A DNA stretch of 32,997 nt from an uncultured Coriobacteriaceae bacterium (GCA_900539675.1 UQDJ01000017.1:1-32997); one strand, 5' to 3'. Shown: positions 1 to 7,540, numbered from the stretch's first letter. A program made the numbers and translations. The notes: generated by a model from the letters alone, not told the origin.

Positions 1-501
1 CATTGCGCCGCCTTCAGCAAGACGAGATGCAACAGAGTTGATGCCTGCGCCCAAAACGATGCCGCCCTTCAATGCTGGAGGCATCAAGGTATTGAGCTTT
101 TTGGATAAGCCTGTTGCGCCTAACACAATGAACAATATACCTAATTCTAGCTGGATGGCTGTGAGCGCCTGCAGTCGGACAACGCCTTCCGGTAGGGTTT
201 CAAGGTATATAACGATGATCGCCATTGCTGCAGTAATCCAACCACAAATGGAGGATTCACCTAACAGCCAGTTGAACGTATAGCAGGCGGTTTCGAAGAG
301 AACCAGTGCATACGCAACTTCGGGATCGAGGCCTAAGGTGCTGATAAGAACTGCCAGTGCACCATAAGAAGTGCAGGCATTCATCAGACCAGTTACCACT
401 TCAGGGCCAGAAATTTTGAAGTGGATGAAGGGAATGCGAATGCGGAACATACCCAAACGGATGCAGGGCTGAATTCCGCCATACTCGCGCTTCAGTGCCA
501 T
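1..501 (-). CDS. Polytopic membrane transporter, N-terminal part (runs off window)
   Basis: Reading leftward from an ATG at 501, the frame is open for 167 codons to the window edge, so the C-terminal part is missing. The protein is strongly hydrophobic with about four membrane segments in view (around residues 40-60, 65-85, 92-110 and 122-140), and a short polar N-terminus beginning MALKREYGGIQP. The glycine/proline pattern (LGATGLSKKL, MPPALKGGIVLGAGI) resembles the 7+7 inverted-repeat transporters of the SLC23/SLC26 type, but I do not recognise a specific family or substrate. The start is supported by a purine-rich AGAGGGG a few bases upstream. An imperfect hairpin at 544-592 lies in its leader. 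Membrane transporter is safe; anything more precise is guesswork. Confidence 0.6.
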   Translation of the reverse strand, partial: MALKREYGGIQPCIRLGMFRIRIPFIHFKISGPEVVTGLMNACTSYGALAVLISTLGLDPEVAYALVLFETACYTFNWLLGESSICGWITAAMAIIVIYLETLPEGVVRLQALTAIQLELGILFIVLGATGLSKKLNTLMPPALKGGIVLGAGINSVASRLAEGGAM

Positions 502-543
502 GTAAACCCCTCTCGCTTACTTGGGATGGATGCGAAACTGAAC

Positions 544-669
544 TTATAGGCTTCTGATACGCATTAGTGCAATGCGGATGGGGAGCCTATGACTTAAAGC
601 TCACTTTCCTTACCTTTGCTCCACAAGGGCGCACAAAGCTAAGCCCCTGCAGGAGGGCTTTTTCTTTTT
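544..669 (+). ncRNA. Candidate small RNA: hairpin followed by terminator
   Basis: ATAGGCT (546-552) pairs perfectly with AGCCTAT (584-590), enclosing a second perfect stem CGCATT (560-565) / AATGCG (571-576) with a five-base loop. About 50 bases further on is a strong + strand terminator, although no + strand gene precedes it in the window. Together these suggest a transcript of roughly 130 nt. A possible promoter (TTGGGA about 17 bases before TTATAG, around 518-550) is weak. Alternatively the hairpin belongs to the 5' leader of the leftward permease, whose start codon is about 45 bases away. No known riboswitch class was recognised. Confidence 0.35.
641..669 (+). terminator. Rho-independent terminator
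   Basis: AAGCCC (641-646) pairs with GGGCTT (655-660) across an eight-base loop and is followed by TTTTTCTTTTT. The T-run exists only on the + strand side, so it acts on rightward transcription. No rightward gene lies upstream within the window. Confidence 0.65.
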
Positions 670-688
670 GCGTTGTGTGGAGTGTTGC

Positions 689-848
689 AAACATGTTCAA
701 ACGAAATGCGCGGAGTTGAACATGTTTTTGCCTGATTAACTATAGTCATAGTCTGTGCGAATGATTCAATCATCTATTGGGCTAATTCATATGCCAGAAT
801 CTATGGATGTGTTTGCAAAAATTAAACCATTGTACAAAACATGTTCAA
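689..848. promoter_or_regulatory. Three AAACATGTTCAA motif copies (operator cluster)
   Basis: AAACATGTTCAA occurs at 689-700 and 837-848, and as its exact reverse complement TTGAACATGTTT at 716-727. The first two form a 12-bp-arm inverted repeat with a 15-bp spacer. A degenerate fourth copy (GTGAACGTGTTA) lies near 866-877. The spacing and near-identity look like binding sites for a dimeric regulator acting on the EamA gene at 1089 or on the divergent transcripts. The regulator is unknown; the LysR product at 2782 is one local candidate. Confidence 0.5.
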
Positions 849-1050
849 ATGTGGAGTAAAAAATGGTGAACGTGTTATAAATGCATTAAATAAGGTCTAT
901 TAATTTTCTACCGAAATGAATAACTGGTGACCATTTTTCGACATTTTTTGATATCTGTTCGACTTTTGTTTGACATCGGGCAGCTTAGTTTTCGCCAGCA
1001 TTTCCGTTTAGTTTCCGCTCAGTTTTGTTCTGATGCAGTAAGGGCTGCTC

Positions 1051-1091
1051 TTGAAGCTGATGCTGTGATGCTCTGATACTATGGCCTTATG
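1051..1091 (+). promoter_or_regulatory. Candidate leaderless promoter of the EamA gene
   Basis: TTGAAG (1051-1056) and GATACT (1075-1080) stand 18 bases apart and match the -35 and -10 hexamers in four of six positions each. The ATG at 1089 lies only eight bases after the -10, and no Shine-Dalgarno sequence precedes it, so transcription would begin at or next to the start codon. Confidence 0.35.
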
Positions 1092-2030
1092 GAAAAGAAT
1101 CACTCTATAGACAAGAAGAAAAACAGGCGCGGCATTTGCTTTGCATTATTAAGTGGTATCAGTTGGGGCTTTTCGGGCGCCTGTGCTCAATTTTTGTTTG
1201 CTGGCTACGGTATTGATCCGGTGTGGCTTTCGTCGGTACGTATGTTGTGCGCTGGTATCGTGCTTTCGGTGGTAGCCCTTATTATCAGTCGCGGTCCCTT
1301 TCTTATGCTGTTTAAAGCACCTTCTTTATTGGTGCGCTTGATTGTGTTTGCAATATGCGGTTTAGCATTCTGTCAGATAACCTATCTGCTAGCTATTCAG
1401 TATTCAAATGCAGGTACAGCTACGGTCATCCAATATATTGGCCCTGTAATGACGGTGGTGTATTTGTGCTTTGTCACGCACCGGTTGCCTACCTTGCGTG
1501 AGGTATCTGCGGTGTTCTGCGCCATCATCGGTGTATTCTTGCTGGCGACGCATGGCAATCCTGCAACGATGGTGCTATCACCTGAGGCGCTGTTCTGGGC
1601 GCTGATTTCGGCGTTCGCCCTTATGGTGTATTCGCTGTTGCCTCGCAAGCTTATTTTCCGTTGTGGAAGCATCCCGGTAGTTGCAGCAGGCTTGCTGGTG
1701 GGCGGCGTTGTTTTTTCACTTGCTATTCAATCTTGGACGAAGATCCCCGCTATGGATGCTGAAGGCTTTGTGGTTATGTTTGTGGGTCTGGTGTTTTTTG
1801 GAACCATCGTGGGCTTTTCGTTGTTCTTTCAAGCGGTGAAAGATATTGGTGCTGCTAAGACAGGACTCATTGCCAGTATTGAAACTGTGTCAGCTACAGC
1901 ATTTGCGGTACTGTGGCTAGGGACAGACTTCGTATGGATCGATTTTGTTGGCTTCCTATTCATTGTTGCAACGGTCTTTATTCTGACGAAACACCCCGGC
2001 GATGGTGACATTGCGCCAGAGACCAAGTGA
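1089..2030 (+). CDS. EamA/DMT-family transporter
   Basis: This 313-residue inner-membrane protein has the ten-helix, two-half layout of the drug/metabolite transporter superfamily. The first EamA repeat spans about residues 17-150 and starts with the typical GISWGFSGACAQFLF. The second spans about 165-300 and includes FFQAVKDIGAAKTGLIASIE. The helix-4 pattern GTATVIQYIGPV is characteristic. Members export or import small metabolites such as amino acids; the substrate cannot be read from sequence. The C-terminus is a short charged tail. The gene stands alone, with operator-like motifs upstream and hairpin-rich non-coding DNA downstream. The start has no Shine-Dalgarno sequence and sits eight bases from a -10-like hexamer, so a leaderless mRNA is likely. 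Confidence 0.88.
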   Translation: MEKNHSIDKKKNRRGICFALLSGISWGFSGACAQFLFAGYGIDPVWLSSVRMLCAGIVLSVVALIISRGPFLMLFKAPSLLVRLIVFAICGLAFCQITYLLAIQYSNAGTATVIQYIGPVMTVVYLCFVTHRLPTLREVSAVFCAIIGVFLLATHGNPATMVLSPEALFWALISAFALMVYSLLPRKLIFRCGSIPVVAAGLLVGGVVFSLAIQSWTKIPAMDAEGFVVMFVGLVFFGTIVGFSLFFQAVKDIGAAKTGLIASIETVSATAFAVLWLGTDFVWIDFVGFLFIVATVFILTKHPGDGDIAPETK

Positions 2031-2237
2031 TCCTCTGGCGTGAGCGAAGAGTCATTTAAAGTGGGACTATTACGAATCGCAATAAGCAATCAAGCTCCTG
2101 TGAGAGCAATGTTGTATCGAAATAGACCACTCGTGAACAGGTAGTATAAGCAAACGCAATAAAAGTGCCTAATCTTTATATAACGTAATTGGATTTTTCT
2201 TATTAAGAGTATCAATATCTTAGACATCAAGCCATGT

Positions 2238-2389
2238 TGATCTGCGCGTTTGCGGAGATGCGCAGGTTACCTTGTCGCATAAGCTGAAGCGGTCTGGGGA
2301 GTCCGCTTCAGCGCTCTAGCGTGAAGTATCTGGGGAGGTCTTCACGCATCGTTTGGGAGGGCATCTATTGGGGAATAGATGCCCTTTTT
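2238..2389 (+). ncRNA. Candidate structured small RNA with GGGG-loop hairpins
   Basis: Four consecutive hairpins are seen. Hairpin A at 2238-2269 has a loop with GCGGAGA. Hairpin B pairs GCTGAAGCGG (2283-2292) with CCGCTTCAGC (2303-2312), then CT/AG round a GGGG loop. Hairpin C pairs GCGTGAAG (2319-2326) with CTTCACGC (2340-2347), again with CT-GGGG-AG at the tip. Hairpin D pairs GGGCATCTATT (2359-2369) with AATAGATGCCC (2374-2384) round GGGG and ends in TTTTT. U-G wobbles occur in the + strand RNA only, and the T-run is on the + side, so the RNA is rightward. The promoter was not identified. Loop GGA motifs recall CsrA/RsmA-binding RNAs, but that is inference. Confidence 0.45.
2359..2389 (+). 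terminator. Strong rho-independent terminator
   Basis: A perfect 11-bp stem (2359-2369 with 2374-2384) with a GGGG tetraloop is followed by TTTTTC. It could end the candidate small RNA or read-through from the EamA gene. Confidence 0.75.
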
Positions 2390-2424
2390 CTCCGCATGGC
2401 AAGGCATGGCATGCTCGTACCGCA

Positions 2425-2560
2425 AACGGAGTTATGGGGATAGCTTCGTTCTATAGCGAGCACCTTATGCGGCACAGGGCCTGGACGCGCTTTGGGGATG
2501 TACGGCGCGCCAGGCACAGCCGCCGCGAGGCGAGGTTCTTTTGGGGAAGCAGTTGCTCGC
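2425..2560 (+). other. Further GGGG-loop hairpins downstream of the terminator
   Basis: Three more stems follow. Bases 2425-2435 pair with 2440-2450 through 11 pairs (two of them G-U) round GGGG. GCCTGG (2479-2484) and CGCGC (2486-2490) pair with GCGCG (2505-2509) and CCAGGC (2510-2515), with TTTGGGGATG in the loop. GCGAG (2530-2534) pairs with CTCGC (2556-2560), enclosing UU-GGGG-AA. The G-U pairs hold only in the + strand RNA. They may form the 5' leader of the LysR mRNA or a second RNA. Confidence 0.4.
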
Positions 2561-2781
2561 GCGTTGCTGTTTATGCATAGTTTGCGCTACGCTACATGCT
2601 GATGTGGCATAGCAGGCACGGTGCAAGGGGTATATGCATAGCCTGATCGCGTGCGTGATGCGCTGCATGTGTTATACGTTGAATGTGCGATGAGCCGCGT
2701 GAGACATACGTCGTGTGAGCGTCGTATGTGCGTAATGCGCGGCATTTTTTGGGGAACGTTCTGAGGGGAAATGAGGGCGTC

Positions 2782-3714
2782 ATGAGAGTCGAAGATCTGC
2801 GCTATTTTGAGCATGTTGCTAAAGTGCTTAATTTCACTCGCGCCTCGAAAGACTTACACATTTCCCAGCCAGCACTTTCTCTTGCCGTTAAACGCCTTGA
2901 AGATGAATTGGGCGTGCAGCTTCTAGAGCGTAATCGCGCCAATGTTGAGCTCACTGATATTGGTCGTGACATCATGGAGTGCGTTTCCAGTGCTCTGTAT
3001 GATTTGGATAGAGCGCGTACCTTAGCTGAAGAATCTCTGGGCACCGAAAATGCTGTAATTAACTTGGGTACCATTCATGCCATGCAGGGCAAATTTTGGT
3101 CACAAGCTCTCTTTGATTTTCGTCGTCAGTGTTCATTTGATCCTCAGATTACGGTTACCCAGGCGTATTCCAAAGAGTTATTGCGCCGCCTCCGAGCTGG
3201 GCAACTTGATGTGGCCTTTGCCAGTCGCGTGGGCGATATGAAAGATTTGCAATACAGTCTGTGTTGGTCTCAGTCGTTGGTATTGGGCGTTAACAAGGAA
3301 AACCCGCTTGCCAACCGCAAAGATATTTCTCTTGAGGATTTAAAGGGTCATGAACTGTTGTCCTATAACCCTCATTCACCGGTAACGGCAGGTATTAAAG
3401 ATTTGATTGAGGGTTACGATCTGAACGTGAAGTATGCCTACGACGATGAAATTACCTTGTCATCTATCGTGGCGGCAGATTCTTCGGCGATGGCCTTGTT
3501 CTGTTATTCGCTTCTGATCAATGCTTTCGATGATGTGGTGTGCCTGCCTATCCGAGAAGCGCCGGTCGATTTCCATAAGACCTACGTGGTAAGTCGCGAT
3601 GAAGCGCGCCGACCGAAAGTGGTGCAGGAATTCATCGACTTCATGAGTGCTTATCGTTTTCCACGCGTTCTTGACTATGGCCGCGGTGCAACCCGTCGCT
3701 CTGAGTTTTACTAG
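2782..3714 (+). CDS. LysR-family transcriptional regulator
   Basis: This 310-residue cytoplasmic DNA-binding protein has the classical LysR winged helix-turn-helix at residues 1-60 (LRYFEHVAKVLNFTRASKDL, then the recognition region HISQPALSLAVKRLEDELG) and a periplasmic-binding-protein-like effector domain from about residue 90 to 300. The ATG at 2782 is preferred over the in-frame ATG at 2728, because the LysR fold begins right after it and GAGGG lies just upstream. LysR proteins usually control a neighbouring gene. Here the gene is flanked by the EamA exporter upstream and glutamine synthetase downstream, both on the same strand, so the target is not evident. A terminator overlaps its stop codon. 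Its leader contains the hairpin-rich region. Confidence 0.9.
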   Translation: MRVEDLRYFEHVAKVLNFTRASKDLHISQPALSLAVKRLEDELGVQLLERNRANVELTDIGRDIMECVSSALYDLDRARTLAEESLGTENAVINLGTIHAMQGKFWSQALFDFRRQCSFDPQITVTQAYSKELLRRLRAGQLDVAFASRVGDMKDLQYSLCWSQSLVLGVNKENPLANRKDISLEDLKGHELLSYNPHSPVTAGIKDLIEGYDLNVKYAYDDEITLSSIVAADSSAMALFCYSLLINAFDDVVCLPIREAPVDFHKTYVVSRDEARRPKVVQEFIDFMSAYRFPRVLDYGRGATRRSEFY

Positions 3715-3735
3715 TACTAAGACTAGTGTTTTTTT
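3710..3735 (+). terminator. Probable rho-independent terminator of the LysR gene
   Basis: ACTAGT (3710-3715) pairs with ACTAGT (3722-3727) round ACTAAG and is followed by G and seven T. The left arm includes the TAG stop codon. Confidence 0.6.
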
Positions 3736-4176
3736 GAGAACTCAAGTTACCCACGGACGGTAATTACGGGCGTTGCCCACGGACGGTACTTACGGGCGTT
3801 GCCCACGGACGGTACTTACGGGCGTCACCCACGGGCGTTATTCCACGGACACGTAATTGATTGGACATAAAAGGCTCGATGCACAGGGCAAGGTGCGTTA
3901 TGGACGCTTCTTGGGTGCTTTTTGTATACAGATGTGGGTGCAGGTGTGGGTATATTTTGGGTCGCGGCATTTATAATTAATAGCAGGCGAAACAGATACG
4001 TTTCTCAGCAGAAAACAAACTGAAACAAATTCCCTATAGGGTAAAACCGTAGCGTAAGAGACGCACCGAGTTATGGCACAATAAGTCATTATTCTCATGT
4101 GCAAGGTCGCATTTGTGGGTTAGATTGCTTGCGAGGCAACAGCACAAAGTGCGGCGTGAATCTTTAAGGAGAAATT
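3736..4176. other. Intergenic region upstream of glutamine synthetase
   Basis: It starts with the 26-bp tandem repeats (3750-3850). The remainder (3851-4176) is AT-rich and contains a perfect 10-bp palindrome CCCTATAGGG at 4032-4041, a possible operator. The glnN ribosome binding site AAGGAG is near 4167. I saw no GlnR-type box, glutamine riboswitch or protein gene; small frames on the - strand here are unconvincing. Confidence 0.6.
3750..3850 (+). repeat. 26-bp tandem repeat, three full and two degenerate copies
   Basis: Copies at 3750-3775, 3776-3801 and 3802-3827 share the unit starting CCCACGGACGGTACTTACGG and differ at one base of copy 1 and at the last two bases of copy 3. A shortened copy follows at 3828, with the central 13 bases missing, then a fragment CCACGGACACG. 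The junctions form GGGC-GTT-GCCC mini-hairpins. There are no spacers, so it is not CRISPR. Confidence 0.85.
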
Positions 4177-6267
4177 ATGGGCCGCGTTTCCGAGATTTAT
4201 GGATCGATGGTGTTCAACGAACACGTGATGAAGGAACGACTTCCTTCTGGCACGTACAAGAGCCTTGTCCAAACGATTCGCGAAGGCAAGCCGCTTGATA
4301 TTGAGGTGGCTAATGTTGTTGCTCACGCCATGAAGGAATGGGCAATTGAACATGGCGCAACTCACTTCACCCACTGGTTCCAGCCTCTCTCAGGCATTAC
4401 TTCAGAAAAGCACGACAGCTTTTTGGATCCTTCCAGGGATGGCACGGCAATCATGTCGTTTTCTGGCAAGGAATTGGTTCAGGGCGAACCTGACGCTTCC
4501 AGCTTCCCATCTGGTGGTTTGCGTGCCACGTTTGAAGCACGTGGCTATACCGCATGGGATCCAACGTCGTACGCCTTCATCAAGGATGAAGTGCTGTGCA
4601 TTCCTACCGCATTCTGCTCTTACACCGGTGCTGCACTGGATAAGAAGACGCCGCTGTTGCGTTCTATGAGTGCTGTTGATAAGGAAGCCCAGCGCGTTTT
4701 GAAGTTCTTCAACGAAGATGGCCATCGTGTCGTAAGCACGGTTGGCGCTGAACAGGAATACTTCCTGATTTCTGAGAAGGACTACGTTCGTCGTCAGGAT
4801 TTGATCATGACGGGCCGCACGCTGTTTGGTGCACCTCCTTCGAAGGGCCAGGAGCTTGAAGAGCATTACTTTGGTGCTATTCGTCCGACGGTCAACAATT
4901 ACATGAAGGAAGTTGACAACGATCTGTGGTCACTGGGTGTGCCAATTATTACCAAGCACAACGAAGTGGCTCCAGCTCAGCATGAATTCGCACCACTGTT
5001 CACCAATTCGAACCGTGCAATTGATGAAAACTTGCTGACCATGGAAAAGATGAAGTTGGATGCTTCTCATTTTGGTCTTACCTGCCTGACGCATGAAAAG
5101 CCGTTTGAGGGCATTAACGGTTCCGGCAAGCACAACAACTGGTCGCTGTCCTATGGCAAGACCAACTTGCTTGATCCAGGCGATGATCCGATGGATAACC
5201 TTCGCTTCTTGGTTTTCTTGACCTGCGTCATTGAATCGGTTGATGAATATCAGGAACTGCTGCGTATGTCGGTCGCTTCAGCTGGCAACGATCACCGCTT
5301 GGGCGCTAACGAAGCACCTCCGGCAATTATCTCCATCTTCTTGGGCGATGAACTGGGCGCTATTGTGGATGCTCTGGTTTCCGATAAGGAATACCATTCT
5401 GCAAGGGCGGTTGCTATGGACCTAGGCGTAGCAGTACTGCCGAAGTTCTTAAAGGACAACACCGATCGTAATCGTACTAGCCCGTTTGCTTTCACCGGCA
5501 ACAAGTTCGAATTCCGTATGCCGGGTTCCAGCGTAAACCTGTCTGATTGCAACATGATCCTGAATACCGCTATGGCAAAGAGCCTGCATGACTTTGCTGA
5601 TGCCATGGAAGGTAAGGAAGGCGCCGATTTCGAAAGGGCTGCTATCGACTACATTAAGGAAACCTTGCGCGATCATCAGCGCATCATCTTTAATGGCAAT
5701 GGCTATTCCGAAGAATGGGAAAAGGAAGCTGAGCGCCGCGGTTTGGCAAACCATCGCAACACCGCAGAGGCTCTGCCTTGCTTTATTGACCAGAAGTCTT
5801 TGGACCTGTTCGCTGAATTTGGCGTTCTGTCCAAGGAAGAGGTTTACAGCCGCTACGAGGTTAAGCTGGAAAAGTATAACAAGCTGCTTAACATTGAAGC
5901 ACGCGTCATGATTCGTATGGCTCGTCGTACGTATATGCCTGCTATTACGAAGTACATTGAAGAAGTTGCTAACACGGTAACCACGGTCAAGGCTGCGGTA
6001 ACGGGCGCTGATATGTCTTCGCAGGAAAAGCTGCTCAACCATCTGATTGCTGGTTGCAACCGTGCTGCACAGGCAACTGAAGAATTGGTTACGGTTCATG
6101 ATGCAACAGAGCAGATTGTCGATCCGCAGGAGCGCGCAAACGCTTATGCCAACAACGTCATTCCTGCGATGGATAAGCTGCGTGCAGAAATTGACGATCT
6201 GGAATGCATTGTTGAGCGCGACGCATGGCCAGTGCCTACCTATAACGATATTCTGTTCTATGCGTAA
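4177..6267 (+). CDS. glnN: Glutamine synthetase, type III (GlnN)
   Basis: The 696-residue product makes glutamine from glutamate, ammonia and ATP in the cytoplasm. Its length fits the GSIII class (about 700 residues), not GSI (about 450). The GSIII N-terminal start MGRVSEIYGSMVFNEHVM is present. Catalytic-core signatures include TKHNEVAPAQHEFAP (from about residue 259), GINGSGKHNNWSL (from about 313) and FRMPGSSVNLSD (about 446), and a long helical C-terminal domain follows. No adenylylation-type regulation is expected for this class. The ATG at 4177 follows AAGGAG with good spacing. The gene is monocistronic, with a repeat-bearing leader region and a strong terminator downstream. It is the main ammonium-assimilation gene in view. 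Confidence 0.95.
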   Translation: MGRVSEIYGSMVFNEHVMKERLPSGTYKSLVQTIREGKPLDIEVANVVAHAMKEWAIEHGATHFTHWFQPLSGITSEKHDSFLDPSRDGTAIMSFSGKELVQGEPDASSFPSGGLRATFEARGYTAWDPTSYAFIKDEVLCIPTAFCSYTGAALDKKTPLLRSMSAVDKEAQRVLKFFNEDGHRVVSTVGAEQEYFLISEKDYVRRQDLIMTGRTLFGAPPSKGQELEEHYFGAIRPTVNNYMKEVDNDLWSLGVPIITKHNEVAPAQHEFAPLFTNSNRAIDENLLTMEKMKLDASHFGLTCLTHEKPFEGINGSGKHNNWSLSYGKTNLLDPGDDPMDNLRFLVFLTCVIESVDEYQELLRMSVASAGNDHRLGANEAPPAIISIFLGDELGAIVDALVSDKEYHSARAVAMDLGVAVLPKFLKDNTDRNRTSPFAFTGNKFEFRMPGSSVNLSDCNMILNTAMAKSLHDFADAMEGKEGADFERAAIDYIKETLRDHQRIIFNGNGYSEEWEKEAERRGLANHRNTAEALPCFIDQKSLDLFAEFGVLSKEEVYSRYEVKLEKYNKLLNIEARVMIRMARRTYMPAITKYIEEVANTVTTVKAAVTGADMSSQEKLLNHLIAGCNRAAQATEELVTVHDATEQIVDPQERANAYANNVIPAMDKLRAEIDDLECIVERDAWPVPTYNDILFYA

Positions 6268-6579
6268 GGCTTGCTTGGCTTATTTGAGTCATAACAGAGC
6301 GCGATAACAGAAGCGTATTTAGCGCATTTCAGCGTATTTCAAGCCGGGTGGAGGTTTCTCTGCCCGGTTTTTTGTGGGTGGATGATGGCGAAATGGGGTA
6401 CGTTTCAATGACCTGGCGTTTTAGTTATGCAGCGATTTTTGCGTAACACGATGGTAATAATTCTGCCAATTTAATCGCCCCGATGTGGTCAGTTTTGTTT
6501 TAATAAGAAGGCGCGATGAAATAAGAACTACTACTGCGCTCCTCATCGCACAACTGACACCTCAGAGGGGGTATGAAGC
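6268..6579. other. Intergenic region between glnN and the alarmone synthetase gene
   Basis: It contains the glnN terminator and, before it, short direct repeats of AGCGTATTTC-like units (about 6312-6341). The second half is AT-rich and presumably holds the promoter of the next gene, but no convincing -35/-10 pair stands out. AGAGGGGG at 6565-6571 is the ribosome binding site of the downstream gene. Confidence 0.55.
6341..6373 (+). terminator. Rho-independent terminator of glnN
   Basis: CCGGGTGGAG (6344-6353) pairs with CTCTGCCCGG (6358-6367), with two wobble pairs and a GTTT loop, followed by six T. Confidence 0.85.
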
Positions 6580-7359
6580 ATGGAGAAGGGCAACCTTTCC
6601 AGCGAAGAAATACAGCAGGCGGCAGAGCACTTTCGCCTGTTCAAGCGAGCAAGTCAATCGGTGTTTAAGAAATACGAAGCTGCTATCGCTGAAGTAAAAA
6701 CCCGTTTCGAAATTCTTGATAACGACCTGGAATATCGTTTCAATCGCAATCCCATCCATCACATTGAGACGCGGCTCAAGTCACCGCAAAGTGTCTTCGA
6801 TAAGATGCATCGCTATGGGGTGCCTATCACCTTAAAGTCGATGGAGGAAAACATCCTTGATATTGCGGGCTTGCGTGTGATTGCATCGTATATTGATGAC
6901 GTATATGCCCTGGTCAAAGTGCTTTCTATGCAGGATGACCTCAAGGTGGTCAAGATCAAAGACTACATAGCTCATCCCAAGCCGAATGGGTATCGCAGTT
7001 TGCATGTCATCGTGAAAGTGCCGGTATATTTCTTGGATCGCAAGCAGTACGTACCGGTTGAAATACAGTTTCGCACCATCGCTATGGACTTTTGGGCGTC
7101 GCTTGAGCATACGCTGAAATACAAGCAGGATGTCAAGCTGGATGGCATCGATATGTACGATGAGCTGAAGGACTGCTCGGCGATTATCGAAGATGTGGAG
7201 CGGCGCATGCAAATTCTGATGCATGCCGTGCAAACTACCGATGTTGAAGAAGCGGCTCGCAAGCGTCGCGCTCAGCTTGAAGAACAGGAAGCTCAGGTTG
7301 CTAAGGTGCAGGGCAAGCGCGCTCAGGAGCCAAGACGCTTGAAGGTAGTTAACAAGTAG
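6580..7359 (+). CDS. Small alarmone synthetase, RelA/SpoT domain (RelQ/YjbM-like)
   Basis: This 259-residue cytoplasmic enzyme is predicted to transfer pyrophosphate from ATP to GTP or GDP, giving (p)ppGpp. The RelA/SpoT nucleotidyltransferase fold covers about residues 40-215, with the recognisable series RLKSPQSVFDKM, DIAGLRVI (about 92-99), KDYIAHPKPNGYRSLH (about 127-142) and VEIQFRTIAMDFWASLEH. There is no HD hydrolase domain and no TGS/ACT region, so it is a stand-alone synthetase. The tail from about residue 215 is a charged helix rich in E, R and K that could form a coiled coil. The ATG at 6580 follows AGAGGGGG with eight-base spacing. Degenerate repeats begin at its stop codon. Confidence 0.9.
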   Translation: MEKGNLSSEEIQQAAEHFRLFKRASQSVFKKYEAAIAEVKTRFEILDNDLEYRFNRNPIHHIETRLKSPQSVFDKMHRYGVPITLKSMEENILDIAGLRVIASYIDDVYALVKVLSMQDDLKVVKIKDYIAHPKPNGYRSLHVIVKVPVYFLDRKQYVPVEIQFRTIAMDFWASLEHTLKYKQDVKLDGIDMYDELKDCSAIIEDVERRMQILMHAVQTTDVEEAARKRRAQLEEQEAQVAKVQGKRAQEPRRLKVVNK

Positions 7360-7444
7360 CTGCACTAAGAGCGTTCTGAGAGTAGCTGCGCTGAGAGTGT
7401 TCGTTCTGAGAGCGGCTGCACCGAGAATAGCTGCACCGAGAGCG
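7357..7444 (+). repeat. Degenerate tandem repeat starting at the stop codon
   Basis: Four imperfect copies of a unit like TAGCTGCACCGAGAG, some extended with GTTCTGAGAG, run from the TAG stop codon of the alarmone synthetase gene to 7444. The unit is unrelated to other intergenic repeats in the window. Confidence 0.7.
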
Positions 7445-7540
7445 AATTGGGAATCGTTGCTGCCCATATGCTTCCGCTCGCAGGCACACACCTTCCGATA
7501 GTCTTCGTCAATTGTTTCTATTTGGGCAACGATTCGTTTC

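Larger units (their letters stand above)
502..1088. other. Divergent intergenic region, 587 bp
   Basis: No credible protein gene lies between the leftward permease and the rightward EamA gene. The stretch holds a hairpin (544-592), a + strand rho-independent terminator (641-669), three copies of an AAACATGTTCAA motif (689-848) with a degenerate fourth near 866-877, and a candidate leaderless promoter just before 1089. The right half is markedly AT-rich. A pair AAAAATGGT (859-867) / ACCATTTTT (930-938) is also present and may be coincidental. Confidence 0.7.
2031..2781. other. 751-bp non-coding region rich in hairpins
   Basis: Between the EamA and LysR genes there is no convincing coding frame; the 75-codon frame at 2353-2580 has no family resemblance and its bases are accounted for by hairpins. 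From 2238 on, the + strand contains at least six stem-loops, most presenting GGGG in the apical loop, plus a strong terminator at 2359-2389. A further stem, ACATACG (2704-2710) / CGTATGT (2723-2729), and a short one, AATGC (2734-2738) / GCATT (2742-2746) followed by T residues, precede the LysR start. The left part (2031-2237) is AT-rich with no clear feature. Confidence 0.65.

Noticed and set aside
2283..2389. Actinobacterial 6C RNA on the - strand
   Set aside because: Loops would have only four C, the G-U pairs would become mismatches, and the T-run lies on the + side.
2353..2580. 75-codon + strand frame in the hairpin-rich region
   Set aside because: It has no family resemblance, no ribosome binding site, and its bases are explained by RNA stems and a terminator.
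3750..3850. CRISPR array
   Set aside because: The 26-bp units are contiguous, with no unique spacers, and no cas genes are present.
5449..6099. Long - strand frame (216 codons) inside glnN
   Set aside because: It is antisense to a well-supported conserved gene and shows no domain pattern; a codon-bias shadow.
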